This document shows positions 34,157-45,544 of a DNA stretch of 64,000 bases, piece after piece. Under the pieces are notes generated by a model. The model had not been told where the DNA came from, did not search any database, and was given only the letters and a program-made list of their open reading frames with translations. The stretch comes from Ailanthus altissimus (taxonomy: Eukaryota > Streptophyta > Magnoliopsida > Sapindales > Simaroubaceae), in contig OX327696.1 of assembly GCA_946807835.1 (NCBI GenBank), positions 1,624,501 through 1,688,500 of the forward strand, given 5' to 3'. Position numbers and translations under genes: made by a program. How positions within the stretch are numbered: position 1 is the stretch's first letter; each line of letters opens with the position of its first letter.

Positions 34157-36110
34157 TCCTCTCTTTTTACATCTCATGTGGAATAGTTGGAACAGCTTTG
34201 GATGGAACTTTGTTCAATATGTGAGCAGTAGTTTTTAAAGCATAACCCCATAAGTATTCAAGGAGATTGATAAAGCTCATGATCGATCAAACCATATCTA
34301 ATAAAGTTTGATTTCTCTTCTTCGAGACACCGTTGTGTTGCGGAGTACCCAGAGGACTATATTGAGCAAGAATCTCATTCTCCTTTAAATAATTCGTGAA
34401 TTCATTGCTCATGTACTTACCCCTTTAATCTGATTAAAGGCATTTGATATACATGCTGGTGTGCTTCTCTACCTCAAGTCAGAACTCTTTAAATTTTTTA
34501 AAGGTTTTTGACTTTTGTCTCATTAGAAACACATGCCTCTATCATGATAAATCATCGATAAAGAGTACATAGCATAAAAAATCACCCATTTTAGGGTGAT
34601 TCATTGAACTGCATATATCACTATGTACCAGTTCCAATAAATCAGAGGTATAGTGTCCAACATAAAAAAATAGAGATTTGGTTATTTTTCCTTGAATGCG
34701 AGATTCACAAATTGGATAAGGTTCTATGGTCAGATTAGGTATCCAACCATCTTTAACTAGATGAGATAGGTGTCTCACACCTCTATGTCTTAATCTCATA
34801 TGCCACAATTCTATTTTATTTAAAATTTCTGAACTACTACTAGTACTAACTTGTACATTTATTACATTTTTCGTTGCATTCAATATATAATGACCATTCA
34901 CTATCTGACACTCAACTAATTGCATCATTCGTATTACATAAATATAGGGAACATTTTTGAATATACATATGGTACACTTCACTGTTAAGTATAGGAAGGA
35001 AAATATTATGTCTAATGATGTTAGGAACAAAATAATAATGATTTAATATAATAGTTCTATTATATGGATAAGTAAATAAAAAAATACAACTGCCTTGACC
35101 TGTAAGAAATCTCTATTTTTGACTCAAAGCAATATTTCTCCTAGCTGTAGTAATTTAACTTCCCTCAGACCCTACAACACATTGCAAATGTGAAAAGGAG
35201 ATGCGGTGTCTAATATCCAGCCCAAATGCAATAGAAATGTCAATGATAAGAAAGCCAATACTCAAGGGAGTCTTCTTCAAGGAGACAAGGTATTTGGGGT
35301 AATTATGTTTCCCATGCTCATCCTTGCTGCAAAAGAAATACTTTTCTTTTGCCTTTTCCTTATTCTCTTAAGGTTTGGATATCTTTCGCCTCTAAGGACC
35401 CATTCGGAATGCTTATTTCCCCTTCATTTTCTTCTTCCCTTTGGACGTGCTAAAAGTCCTTAGAGCAAAAGAAGAAACACCTTAAACCAAGAGGCCTGAG
35501 CCCCATTTACTTATGTCCTCATATGCTATGTTAGCATATTGTGAAAATTGGCATAAGTGAGGGTCAATCCTTACATATTGAAGTTCATAATGAACTACAC
35601 ATATAACCCTAGCAATGCTCGAGAATCAAGCTATTCCCTAGGTAATTGTTTAGAGAAATATCCATTGTCTTTAGCCTCTCAATGAATCATATCATCTTGA
35701 GCACGTGGGGACTTACTAGACTACTTTTAGAGAGCCTATCCTAAAAAAGCACTTTGATGACTCTATAAATCTCGACCTGGGGTCGGTCACCAAGAGCTCA
35801 TTCAGATGGAGCATAATGTTGCTAGTACTGTCCATATAGATATGCTCCCTCTGTAGGTTAGTGGACATCGAGGTAAGAATGTATGATTTAACCTTTAAAT
35901 CATCATCCAACTATTTTTGATACGTCACCCTTTCCTTTAGGGTGGTTGTAGTAGAAACACCTCTCGGTAGTTTTTGATTAACAACGTATCCTAGTTTCTT
36001 TGAATCTAGAATAATTTGTAGATTCATGAGCCAGTTTAAATAAGTTTCTACACCCTTAAGTTGGTGTGCATTAAGTATGCTCACCAAAAGGGTGGTGGAT
36101 GCTAATAACT
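34157..36110 (-). pseudogene. copia gag, protease and integrase core, degenerate
   Basis: On the minus strand gag begins near 36110 with an LNAHQL-like start, then the segment MSTNLQREHIYMDS (about 35868-35830) typical of copia gag. The zinc knuckle relic reads YFFCSKDEHGKHNYPKYL (about 35345-35290), with the last Cys changed to Tyr. The protease motif has become LDTASPFHICN (about 35210-35180; D-T-A instead of D-S-G). The pre-integrase part LWHMRLRHRG and the integrase zinc-binding and core region lie in the open piece 35030-34542, with CESRIQGKITKS and LELVHSDIC. Further core sequence, including a GTPQHNGVSKKRN motif, lies near 34345-34310. The coding order resumes at 31117 beyond the insertion. 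Confidence 0.75.
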
Positions 36111-36954
36111 TTATGAAAATAAAATAAAATAAAAAATATCAGCAGACATAAAATTATTAAATAGCTAATAAAATATTTTAAATCATGGGCATAATAATTA
36201 TACAATTTATAATAAAAATGCCCTCCTACTACTTTACGTAATCCATTTAATCATTCAAACGAGATAACGATAGCTTAAACTCTTTAAAACTCTACAATAA
36301 GAAATGGACCCCATTGGCATTTCACTTAGGTCGCATACTATAGTGATCTAGGCCTTTGTAAACGCAAAAATAAGACAACTCTTGTCAATTGCATCTCATA
36401 CAACTCTTAACCCTAATATTAAATATACCTTATTCGTACATTGTAATGATCTAGGTTAAGTGTATTCTAGATTAACTTATCAATTAACAAATATATGTTA
36501 CCAATACTACCGCACAATATAGCGATCTATGGCAATATTTTTGCATATATTTGTCTAATCTCATGTTTAACTGGAATAAATTAAATCATGCCGATCAGGT
36601 CTCTCACATTATAGCGATCTTAAAAAAAGATTGATGTGACCGATTTAACACCGTATTGATAAGACGAACCATTTAAAATATTATAACATAGTATAATAAA
36701 ATTAAATCTGATTAAGAGATATTTTAATACATTGGCTCCCATCTCATGGGAATGTGATTTCTCAATTAGTCACTTATTTCTATGTAGACAAAACTAACTC
36801 CCAAAAGTAGAGCTCTTATTGTGGTTATCAATACAAAGAAAAATGATCTCGGGTTATAATATAGACTAATAACTCTTATTACTATATCTCGTAAACCTCC
36901 ATATGTGTTATTTAAATTTTTAAACAATTTAAGAAATCAAAATTTGAGTATACC
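36111..36954 (-). other. leader region between GC-rich repeats and gag
   Basis: AT-rich non-coding DNA. Within a copia element this position is the untranslated leader. No recognised motif. Confidence 0.4.
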
Positions 36955-37230
36955 GTTCCAGCTCCGCGACATTGGGTTCCCAGTGCAGGAGGCGTAGCTC
37001 TAGTGCCGCGACGCTAACTCATGGGCACTGAGAGTCTGAACCCCTAGTGCCACGGTGCTAACTTACCAACGCTGCGGCATTGGGATCAAACCCTCAGCAC
37101 TGTGGTGCTAAGCTAAGAATGCTGCGCCACGAAGGCCTGGAAACCCTAACCGAGCGCTCAAGGCCAGCACTACATCATTGAAGCCTGGAAAGCTTTAGCA
37201 TCGTGGTGCTAGATTTATGGCCACGACATC
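36955..37230. repeat. GC-rich near-palindromic short repeats in the leader
   Basis: About seven degenerate copies of an AGTGCCGCGGCGCTAA-like word: AGTGCCGCGACGCTAA, AGTGCCACGGTGCTAA, ACGCTGCGGCATTGGG, AGCACTGTGGTGCTAAG, AGCATCGTGGTGCTAG. The same word recurs in the U3 of other LTRs in this window. Confidence 0.75.
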
Positions 37231-37344
37231 CCAGTGTCAATTCCCTTAGTATACCCATTTCAACTCTTAAAATACACCAAATGACACTGGGACATAATAA
37301 AAAACATACCCAACAATCAAAAATATCAAATCAACACAAAAAGT

Positions 37345-37357
37345 GCTTCGATACCAA
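37345..37357 (-). promoter_or_regulatory. primer binding site of the large element
   Basis: On the minus strand TTGGTATCGAAGC directly follows the end of the 5' LTR. It resembles the usual plant copia primer site TGGTATCAGAGC, complementary to the 3' end of initiator methionine tRNA. Confidence 0.7.
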
Positions 37358-37358
37358 T

Positions 37359-39289
37359 TACGAGTACCGATTATACAAAGCGTATACATGTGATTTCATG
37401 TTCATATAAACATATATACGCATTAAATACATACATATACGCATCAATATACACAACGAAAAGTCTTTAAACAATATTATGAATACATACAAAGCATTTA
37501 ATTAAATTAAAACAATGATTGAGAAATTCACCTATTAAGCTTTTGGATTAAATTTTAGAAAATTTACTCGAAATGCTGTTTGTTAGTAGGTCTAGTGATT
37601 AATGCGATGGGCTTGTTCAACTAGACAACAGCTTGTATCTAACAATTTTGGTTTAACCCTTAAGCTAATTAATTAACTCTTTAATCAATGAGTTCAACTC
37701 TTGAACTTTTGAATATATGTTGTTATGGTGGTAGCTTGGACAATGGAAGAGCAAGATGAGTATTAGAGTGTAACTTTTAACCATAGTTAAGTTATTCATA
37801 TTATTTAATATATTATAATATTAAAATATCATGATTATTTAACTCTTAAATAATTATTTATATGAAATTATCAAAATACCATCATTTAGCCCAATGTGGG
37901 ATCTATCAAATTCATACTAGAGTTAATTAAACCGAAAATTCATTGTACACCACGTGTCACCATTTAATTGATCAACAATAATTTTTTATCCAATCCATTG
38001 TACTTAACACTTAAGTATTGACACACACGCATCCCCGAGAGTTCTTGAAATAAATGTTCATTTTTGTTGGAGTTTATTGGATTGAACTATTTAATTCAGT
38101 ACGCTGCCTCAGTGTGCAATGAGTACACTTCATATTGAGGGACTCCATAGGTCCACGTCCAATTCATCAAATGAAACTATTCTATGAGTTCATGATCGAT
38201 GCCCCAATGCACAAATCATAGTATTACAAATTAGTGCATTAGGCCATACAAGCTGAGGTCGGAACGCATACCTATAATCCTTCCATCATTTATACCCTAG
38301 ATGAGCGAGGATATAAATCACCATTGTTAAATCCCTATGTGCTCATTCAATCTTGTCTCCAAATTCGTATCTTAATAAATAATATAAACAAAAACTTTTG
38401 TTATGTTGTTCAACCCTGTGAAAAATTTCTTTTTTGGGTTAATTGCTCACAGCCGTAAGACTTTTGGAGATACAATATCAAAGCATCAGATATACAACCT
38501 ATCGAATTGAGCTGACGGATCCCATATCTATGAACACCAAACTCCATGAGCATCGGACCAAATCCAACGACACATAGTGGTCAGAGCATGAAAGGTCTCT
38601 AACATCCGTGAAACCAAAGTGTGGTAGATCATCCACAAGTCCACCTGGCGTTCAGGTCAAATGACCACATATATTACTCAACTCAAGAAGACCTACCATT
38701 GACGATTTCTTAAGATATCTATTTAGGTTCTCATAAGTCTGTTCAGTATTCAGTCCTAATTGAATACTTTATGCCTATACGAGCTCTAAGCCCATGGTCA
38801 ACTAAGAACAATCATTTATATCTTATAGATATAGATATACACTGATCTATATAAAATGGATTCACTAATTGACCAGCATTAGTGAAAATAGATTAGCAAT
38901 ACAGTGTTTGAAAACACACTTGTATAATGACATTTTTTAGCGCCTATTGCAACTCTTTACAACTGTGTCATTACTAGTGTATCCTTAAATTTTTTTTTCA
39001 TTATAGATAAGGTTCTAACTCCTTAGATCTCACTGACTCTTTTAACCTGCTAACTTTTAACAGTGCTAATTATTAGAATTTACAACCCTAGCTTTGATAA
39101 CCCTTAATACTGGTCTAAACTCTTTTAGACTAGATCTGAAACCTTTCAAATTAAACAACGTTCATAATGTGACAATCATCATTACCATTTAATTAAGAGT
39201 ATTAGCGAATTAGCAAAATTACATTGTATAAATAATATCAAATAAGTATTTATATAAACAGAGATGACACGTAAGCACATATCCTAACA
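37359..39289 (-). repeat. 5' LTR of the large minus-strand copia element
   Basis: It starts TGTTAGGATATG on the minus strand (39289 downwards) and ends next to the PBS. It is most similar to the LTR at 24364-26564, including the 202 bp beyond its 5' end. Confidence 0.7.
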
Positions 39290-39491
39290 CAAAGTTATTA
39301 GGTGAAGCCACCCAATAAGAATTTAGTGTTACGACTCATAAAATTTTTTGATCTTTGGTATATTGAGGTCTCTTTATTTTTCATCTATGGTTTCTTGACA
39401 ACACTAACAAATTTTTATTTTTGCACTCTCTGGCTGCTAATTTTGCATTAATGCACTCGAACTCGCAACAATTATTTCTAGTCTATCTATC
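39290..39491 (-). repeat. 202-bp piece shared with 26565-26768
   Basis: It has the same order of words as at 26565-26768 and lies outside the LTR's 5' end. See that entry for alternatives. Confidence 0.6.
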
Positions 39492-40720
39492 ATTGCCTTT
39501 ATACTTACAATGGTTATTTTTTTTATAATGCCCTTATTACTCTTTGATAATGTTGTCCCACTCTAATAATAATTGCCTTAGACAATAGTTGTTTCTCAAT
39601 CTGTAAATTTATTTTTCAGTTATCTTATTATTTCACTTTGCAAATTCAAATTAATTTTCTTATTTAGATTCTACTTGAGTTTGATGAGGAGTGTTAAAGT
39701 TAGTACTAGAATCGAATTTCTTATTTAAATTGTTATCAATTTTTTAATATTTTTTATTTTATTAATTTTCTTATTATAGTCATAATTTTAATTATATTAT
39801 TTTTTTATATAAGCTAGTGATTTAATATCTATACAAATGTTACATTTTGTAGTCATTATTTATGGTGAAAATACAGAAATTTTAATTTTTTTAATATAAT
39901 ACTAGAGCTTCAGTTTTAATTGGTATAATATCTATAATAATTTAAATATTTGGATTACAAAAGTCAAAAAGTAAGAAAAGAAGGGACACGTATGTATCAT
40001 GACCATTAGAATATTTTTCAGCCATTTGGCAGCTTAAAGACAATATAAATAAGTAAATGAACTTTAATTCTTAATAAAATTTAATTTTGACAAAATAATA
40101 AAATTTGAATGGCAGCATTATTTGACTAATGGAAATTTCAAGGTTATAGAGTTACAATCTCTGCCACATTTGCAACCATATCGTAAGCAAACTTGGCAAT
40201 ATGCGGAAATTCAGTGGAACGCCTGATTCACTCCAGGCTGCGTCAACACCGGCAACTCTCGGAAATCGGATGTAATTTATTTCTATTTTCTATTTCTTTT
40301 AGCCCTGAACGCACCTGGTACATAAATTGGTAACTTGACTAAAACTACTGTTAATTAACTTATCTTGCCCTAGAAATGAAAGAAAAACAACAGCAACAAC
40401 AATAATAATAATTGCTTAATTAATTTTTATTTAATTTCATAATTTCAGCAATAATATACTTTTTTAATAGTATTTTAATTTTTTTAATTTAAATAATTTA
40501 TCAAGTAATCATTAAATTAAAAATGAAATATTTAATAATTTTAAAAATTACATTATTTCAATTACTTAACATATTAATTTAAATAAAAAATTTAAAATAT
40601 TATTTAAAAATATTGAATTACTCTTACAACTTTCACTCTTTCAAAGAAAACGATAAAATTGTCATTTTCACAAAACTATTTTTTGTAATAGTTGTGCGCC
40701 AAAACATGCTCTCCGCTTCG
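39492..40720. other. AT-rich upstream region of the GH3 gene
   Basis: Mostly AT-rich non-coding DNA. 40150-40265 is a GC-richer relic paralogous to 22540-22720. By eye I find no canonical auxin response element (TGTCTC, TGTCGG or their complements) between about 40260 and the start codon, only TGTCAT near 40658. Confidence 0.45.
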
Positions 40721-40721
40721 C

Positions 40722-40728
40722 TATAAAT
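40722..40728 (+). promoter_or_regulatory. TATA box of the GH3 gene
   Basis: TATAAAT lies about 120 bases before the start codon, followed by a CT-rich leader (CTCTCTCTCAGGCTCTC) typical of plant 5' UTRs. Confidence 0.65.
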
Positions 40729-40844
40729 CACACATTTGCTCCCTGTTTTTAGCCAACGCTTCCTCTTTGTTCTTCAAGGACATTCATAATTCTTGAACAT
40801 CTCACTCTACTTCACATACTATTACTCTCTCTCAGGCTCTCAAA

Positions 40845-43072
40845 ATGGTTGTTCTGTCAACATCACTTGGCAACCCATCATGTGAAAAACATGAAAAAGC
40901 TTTGCAACTCATCGAGGAATGGACGACAGATGCTGCCAAGATTCAGAAAAACGTTTTGGCCGAAATCTTGAGCCAAAACGCCGAGGTTGAGTACCTGAAA
41001 CGGCACAATCTCGGCGGAGCCACTGATCTAGAGACTTTTAAGTCGAAAGTTCCTGTGGTTACTTATGAGGATCTTCAGCCTTACATTCAACGTATTGCTA
41101 ATGGGGATCATTCTTCTGTATTGACATCTCATCCGATCTCTGAATTATTCACCAGGTGGGTTTGTATATATGTATAGTTTTTCTTTTCTTTAATGCGTTC
41201 GAATTTTAACTAAAGTTAAGTACTGAACGAGAGTTGCTACACGTGTTTCCTTGAAAATTTTTGCAGTTCGGGGACTTCTGGTGGTGAACCAAAGCTCATT
41301 CCGGCAATTCATGATGACCACGATCGTCGTAAATTGCTCTACAGCCTTCTTATGCCAATAATGGATACGTAAGTATTAAAAGGAAAGAAAGAAAAACATT
41401 TCGTAACTTTATTGGCCGTGGACCAAATGAATGCTACTTATAATAATTGAAACTTTATTGGCCGTGGACCAAATGAATGCTACTTATAATAATTGATTTT
41501 ATTCCAAAAGGATTATACAAGCCTACTAACATTTTTTTTTCTTCCCTATTTTCATTATACAAGCCTACCATACAGCCAAAAACTTGTTCTAAAATAGTAC
41601 CGAAGGCCTTCTTAAATACATTTTAATTCAAGCATAAATTAGATATTAATAAGCCTAATGATGTGTTGTGTTCCCTAATGATATATTTTGATCACAAGTC
41701 ACTTTTTGGATCTAACAGTTATGTGCCTGGCTTAGACAAGGGGAAAGTGCTATTCTTTATGTTCGTGAGATGTGAAACAACGACCCCAGGAGGGTTCGTG
41801 GCTCGCCCAATGCTCACCAGCTACTACAAGAGTGACCAGTTCAAGAATCGACCGTATGACCCTTACCAGGTCTATACTAGCCCTAACGAGGCCATTCTTT
41901 GCCCCGACTCCTTTCAGAGCTTGTATACGCAGATGCTTTGCGGCCTTTTGGAACGTGAACAGGTTCTCAGGCTGGGCGCCATTTTCGCCTCTATTTTACT
42001 TAGGGCCATCCGATTTCTCCAGCTTCATTGGCGAGTTCTTGCTAATGATATTGAAACTGGCACACTGAACCCGAAAATCAAGGATCCTTCAATCAGGCAC
42101 TTTATGTCCAAGATTCTTGAGCCTAACCAGGAACTGGCAGAATTTATCAGATCGGAATGTTCAAAGGACAATTGGGAGGGAATCATCACAAGGATTTGGC
42201 CAAACACCAAGTATATTGACGCTATTGTCACTGGAGCTATGGCCCAGTATATTCCTATGCTTGATTTTTACAGTGGAGGATTGCCAATAGTATGCACCAG
42301 ATATGCTACTTCAGAGTGTCCTCTTGGCGTAAATCTTAATCCCTTGTGCAAGCCATCGGAAGTTTCTTATACCCTTATGCCAAACATGGCCTATTTTGAA
42401 TTTATTCCTCAGGAACCTGGCTCATCAGAGAAACTTGTTGACCTTGTCGATGTCGAATTGGGCAAAGACTACGAGCTTGTCTTCACTACTTATGGAGGCT
42501 TTTACAGATACCGACTTGGTGACATTCTCCAAGTCACTGGGTTCCACAACTCTGCCCCGCAGTTCCGTTTTGTTAGAAGAAAGAACACCTTGCTCAGCAT
42601 TGACGCGGACAAAACAGACGAGGTCGAGTTGCAAAATGGTATCGAGAATGCCTCTCGACTCCTACGTGAATTTAACACCAGCGTGGTGGATTTCACGAGC
42701 TACGCTGATACAAGCAGCATCCCAGGTCACTACGTGATATATTGGGAGCTACTCGTTAGAGACTCAGCCAACTCTCCCACCAACGAAGTCCTGAACCAGT
42801 GCTGTTTGGCCATTGAAGAATCTTTAAATACAGTGTATCGCCAGGAACGGGTTGTAGAAAACTTAATCGGGCCACTGGAAATACGTGTGCTTAGAAATGG
42901 AACCTTTGAGGAGCTGATGGATTATGCAGTATCAAAAGGAGCATCGATCAATCAGTACAAGGTGCCAAGATGTGTCAACTTTACTCCGTATGTGAAATTA
43001 CTCGATTCCAGGGTTACATCAGTGCATTTTAGCCCAGCTTTGCCTCATTGGAGCCCAGATAGAAAATGGTGA
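40845..43072 (+). CDS. GH3: GH3 family acyl-acid-amido synthetase (auxin-conjugating type)
   Basis: GH3 enzymes adenylate an acyl acid such as indole-3-acetic acid with ATP and then join it to an amino acid, lowering free hormone in the cytosol. Three exons: 40845-41155, 41267-41368 and 41719-43072, with GT-AG introns of 111 and 350 bp; the joined frame is 588 residues, within the usual family length. Signatures in order: [10 protein letters not shown] (residues 104-113, nucleotide-binding motif I), YATSE (333-337, motif II), YRLGD (402-406, motif III) and DADKTDE (433-439). The N-terminal [14 protein letters not shown] and the C-terminal [14 protein letters not shown] segment (here [10 protein letters not shown]) also fit. 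The overall pattern suits the auxin-conjugating group II (GH3.1/GH3.6-like), an inference from family knowledge. Start chosen: ATG at 40845 in a good context (AAAATGG) after the leader. Odd points: motif II is YATSE rather than the common YASSE and is followed by CPLG where relatives usually have CYFG. Intron 2 has a 46-bp exact tandem duplication. The neighbours are all repeats. Confidence 0.95.
41405..41496 (+). repeat. 46-bp exact tandem duplication in GH3 intron 2
   Basis: AACTTTATTGGCCGTGGACC... runs 41405-41450 and is repeated exactly at 41451-41496. It does not touch the splice sites. Confidence 0.95.
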
Positions 43073-43095
43073 CATCTTTATGCACCAACCAGGTG

Positions 43096-43191
43096 AATAA
43101 AATGCTTGAGATCACGGGGTTATATGAAACAAAAGATTAGTTTTTTTTTTCTTTTTACTTGTTTTTTTTTGGCCGAGTTTGAAGCAATAAA
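43096..43191 (+). terminator. GH3 poly(A) signals
   Basis: AATAAA occurs at 43096-43101 and 43186-43191, 24 and 114 bases after the stop codon. The second, followed by T-rich DNA, is the more likely major signal. Confidence 0.55.
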
Positions 43192-43696
43192 GATTTTCTT
43201 ATTTTGTTTTTTTGATTTTATTTGAAGTAATATAATTCTAAGACAAAAAGCCACTAGCACTATGTAGCATGTGTCACCAACTTGTTATAAAAAAGGTGCA
43301 ATGATGAAAAACTAAACTAATATTTAATCCAATCATTTCAACTGCACGAGAGTGTTAGGTTATTTGAGAAAAAAAATAAGAGAGTTAAATGATGTACTTT
43401 AAAAAAGAAATTATTAGAGGGCATGATAATGAGGATCATGGTAATTGCAGATTTATAAGATAATCACCAAGAACTAACATTCAAATTTTTATTCTGTTTT
43501 CCAAAGAATACGACTTCAAACTCCAATGATCTTTGCAGAATCAAATGGCCAATGAGAACCCGAAGGGTATCATCTTGACAATTAGCTAAGAATATTTGTG
43601 TCATTTAACTTAAAGAAAGGTTGTGCTCGTATTCTTCATCATTGTCATAGTTGTTGCTGCCGTTAAGCTTGAGTTTCAGAGTTTGTGTTTTATAAT
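43192..43696. other. AT-rich 3' flank of GH3
   Basis: No gene or repeat recognised. Confidence 0.4.
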
Positions 43697-44055
43697 TGTT
43701 AGAGACTTGTCTTTAATATTAATATTAAATTTTTATATATCAGTTTAATTTTTTGGGTTGAGTGATAAATTAATATAGTATCAAAGTTAAGATTTTGAAT
43801 TGGAGCTTTCATATCTTTATTTTTAATTTTTAATTAATTTTTTAATTTATTAGTTTTTTTTAATTTTTTGGAGAGAGAAAGCTTAATTGGTTCAAACTTA
43901 TTCAAATTCACGTTTCACGTGAAAGAACTGTTAGAGACTTATTTTTAATATTAATATTACGTCTCCACATATCAACTTAAATCAAGTCTCTAATATTAAT
44001 ATTACGTCTTCACGTACCAATTTAAAATTTTGAATTAAGTGATAAACTAATAACA
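43697..44055 (+). mobile_element. TRIM-like mini LTR element
   Basis: A 5' terminal repeat starts TGTTAGAGACTTGTCTTTAA (43697) and ends near GATAAATTAATA. A PBS-like ATAGTATCAAAGTTAAG (43776 region; compare TGGTATCAGAGC) follows. A second terminal copy begins TGTTAGAGACTTATTTTTAA (about 43929) and ends CTAATAACA at 44055, with an extra internal repeat of TCTCTAATATTAATATTACG. Flanks ATAAT and ATAAA may be a decayed target duplication. It is about 360 bp in total, without coding capacity. Confidence 0.6.
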
Positions 44056-44128
44056 ATAAAATAAAATTTTATTAAAAAAATGTTAGCCTCAGTCTTTACA
44101 TTTCAGAGTTTATGTTCTTCATCATTGT

Positions 44129-44324
44129 TAAATTTTTATTCTGTTTTCCAAATATTAAAACATTATCTATATTTTGGGAGAAATCTCAGTAGCTACAAAA
44201 CTAGAAAATGGATTCTCAATAACTGATAAATTTTTATTCTGTTTTCCAAATATTAAAACATTATCTATATTTTGGGAGAAATCTCAGTAGCTACAAAACT
44301 AGAAAATGGATTCTCAATAACTGA
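44129..44324 (+). repeat. 98-bp exact tandem duplication
   Basis: Two units, 44129-44226 and 44227-44324, starting TAAATTTTTATTCTGTTTTC, look identical, so the duplication is recent. The open frame 44272-44526 overlaps it and shows no domain. Confidence 0.95.
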
Positions 44325-44899
44325 TAAACCGAAATTTCAATCGAACTCAAAATTTATCGTATGTTTGAGCGAAGAGTTTTATATTATTTCATATTTTCAA
44401 AATAGTAAAATATTAATAGTAACCAATTTATATGATTACAATTATTTATATGTTTTCAAGCACAACATGCACACGTATCTATACATATGGGCTTTGAACC
44501 ATATGTTTAGGCGTTTTGACTTGTGAGAGCATGTACGATCTGCATACATTAGACCATGATACATTATGATCTACTCGTTAGATGCAATAATTTCATCTAA
44601 TATTATTACAATCCCCTACCTTTCTTGTGCATCTAATTATTTGTTAGATATAATTATATTCGGTATTAGTTTGATATTAATTTTCAATATATATATATAT
44701 ATATTATTGTTGATTTAGTGATACAAGATTCCTCCTTTTCTCAAGATTTTCCATAATTCAAAATATTACCGATCTGGTCAACATCAGAAGTAATTCAAGA
44801 TCAACACCCATAATTCAAATATAAAAAGAAAACAAAACCCAAAAAACATTAAGTAAGAATTAAAAAGTATAATTTTAAAAAATTATAGTTGTTTAAATA
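44325..44899. other. AT-rich spacer
   Basis: Nothing recognised apart from a short (AT)n run near 44690. Confidence 0.4.
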
Positions 44900-45513
44900 T
44901 GTAAGAGAATTGATTAAAAATTATTGGAATATGATTTGAAAAGCAAGTCAAGTGTGTTAAATGTGCGATGATCGAAGACGGACATGAAAGGATATAAAAA
45001 TACAAATGACGCTCAATACAGAATCTGAGCACTGCGACACTAGGTCCCCAACGCCGCAGTGCCCAGGCGAGATATCCTAGCACCTCGACGCCCAGCTTGG
45101 GAATTAGTTTCCCTTTTTGATCAGATTTATTCTATCTCTCACTTGTTCTAAGACTCCTTAAAATGACTCCCACACATTTAGAGTTAGCCTAGGTCATTCT
45201 AAAGTCTATATAAAGGTTTTTAATTGGCTTGTAAATATAATCTTTGTGATTTTTGGTGAGAGAAACCCTTTATTTGTAAGAGAGAATGATTTCTTTGTAA
45301 GTCTTTCTTGTAAGAAGGTATACTTTGTGAGTGCCTTGAGATTCAATAATAAGAAAGTGTGATCTTGATCCACCGTGGATGTAGGTAAGTTGCCGAATCA
45401 CGTAAATTATTTGTGTTATTTTTTCTACCTTTCTCTCTCTAGTTTCTTAATTACTTGTTTCTACATAATAATACTCAGGTTATATTGCCTGCTTGATTGC
45501 TTTCACCTTAACA
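44900..45513 (+). repeat. 5' LTR
   Basis: It begins TGTAAGAGAATTGATT. A GC-rich box sits at 45028-45100 (CACTGCGACACTAGG, ACGCCGCAGTGCCC). TATATAAA at 45207-45214 is the probable element promoter. It ends CACCTTAACA. Confidence 0.9.
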
Positions 45514-45531
45514 AATTAGTATAAGAGTTTA
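45514..45531 (+). promoter_or_regulatory. degenerate primer binding site
   Basis: AATTAGTATAAGAGTTTA directly after the LTR corresponds to TTGGTATCAGAGC with several changes. Confidence 0.6.
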
Positions 45532-45544
45532 GTTCTTAATAGAC

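Larger units (their letters stand above)
26879..39289 (-). mobile_element. large Ty1/copia element (or composite), gag-pol on minus strand
   Basis: Reading the minus strand: 5' LTR (39289-37359), PBS (37357-37345), leader with GC-rich repeats (37230-36955), gag (36110-35210), protease, integrase, RT, RNase H (to 29200), polypurine stretch, 3' LTR (29166-26879). Integrase is split by a 3.0-kb insertion (31123-34151). The two LTRs belong to different subfamilies (their 3' halves and ends differ), so this may be a recombinant of two elements rather than one insertion. No target duplication was found. Confidence 0.65.

Noticed and set aside
41772..42737. Alternative-frame and antisense open frames within the GH3 exon 3
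   Set aside because: They are shadows of the GH3 coding frame, which carries all family motifs.
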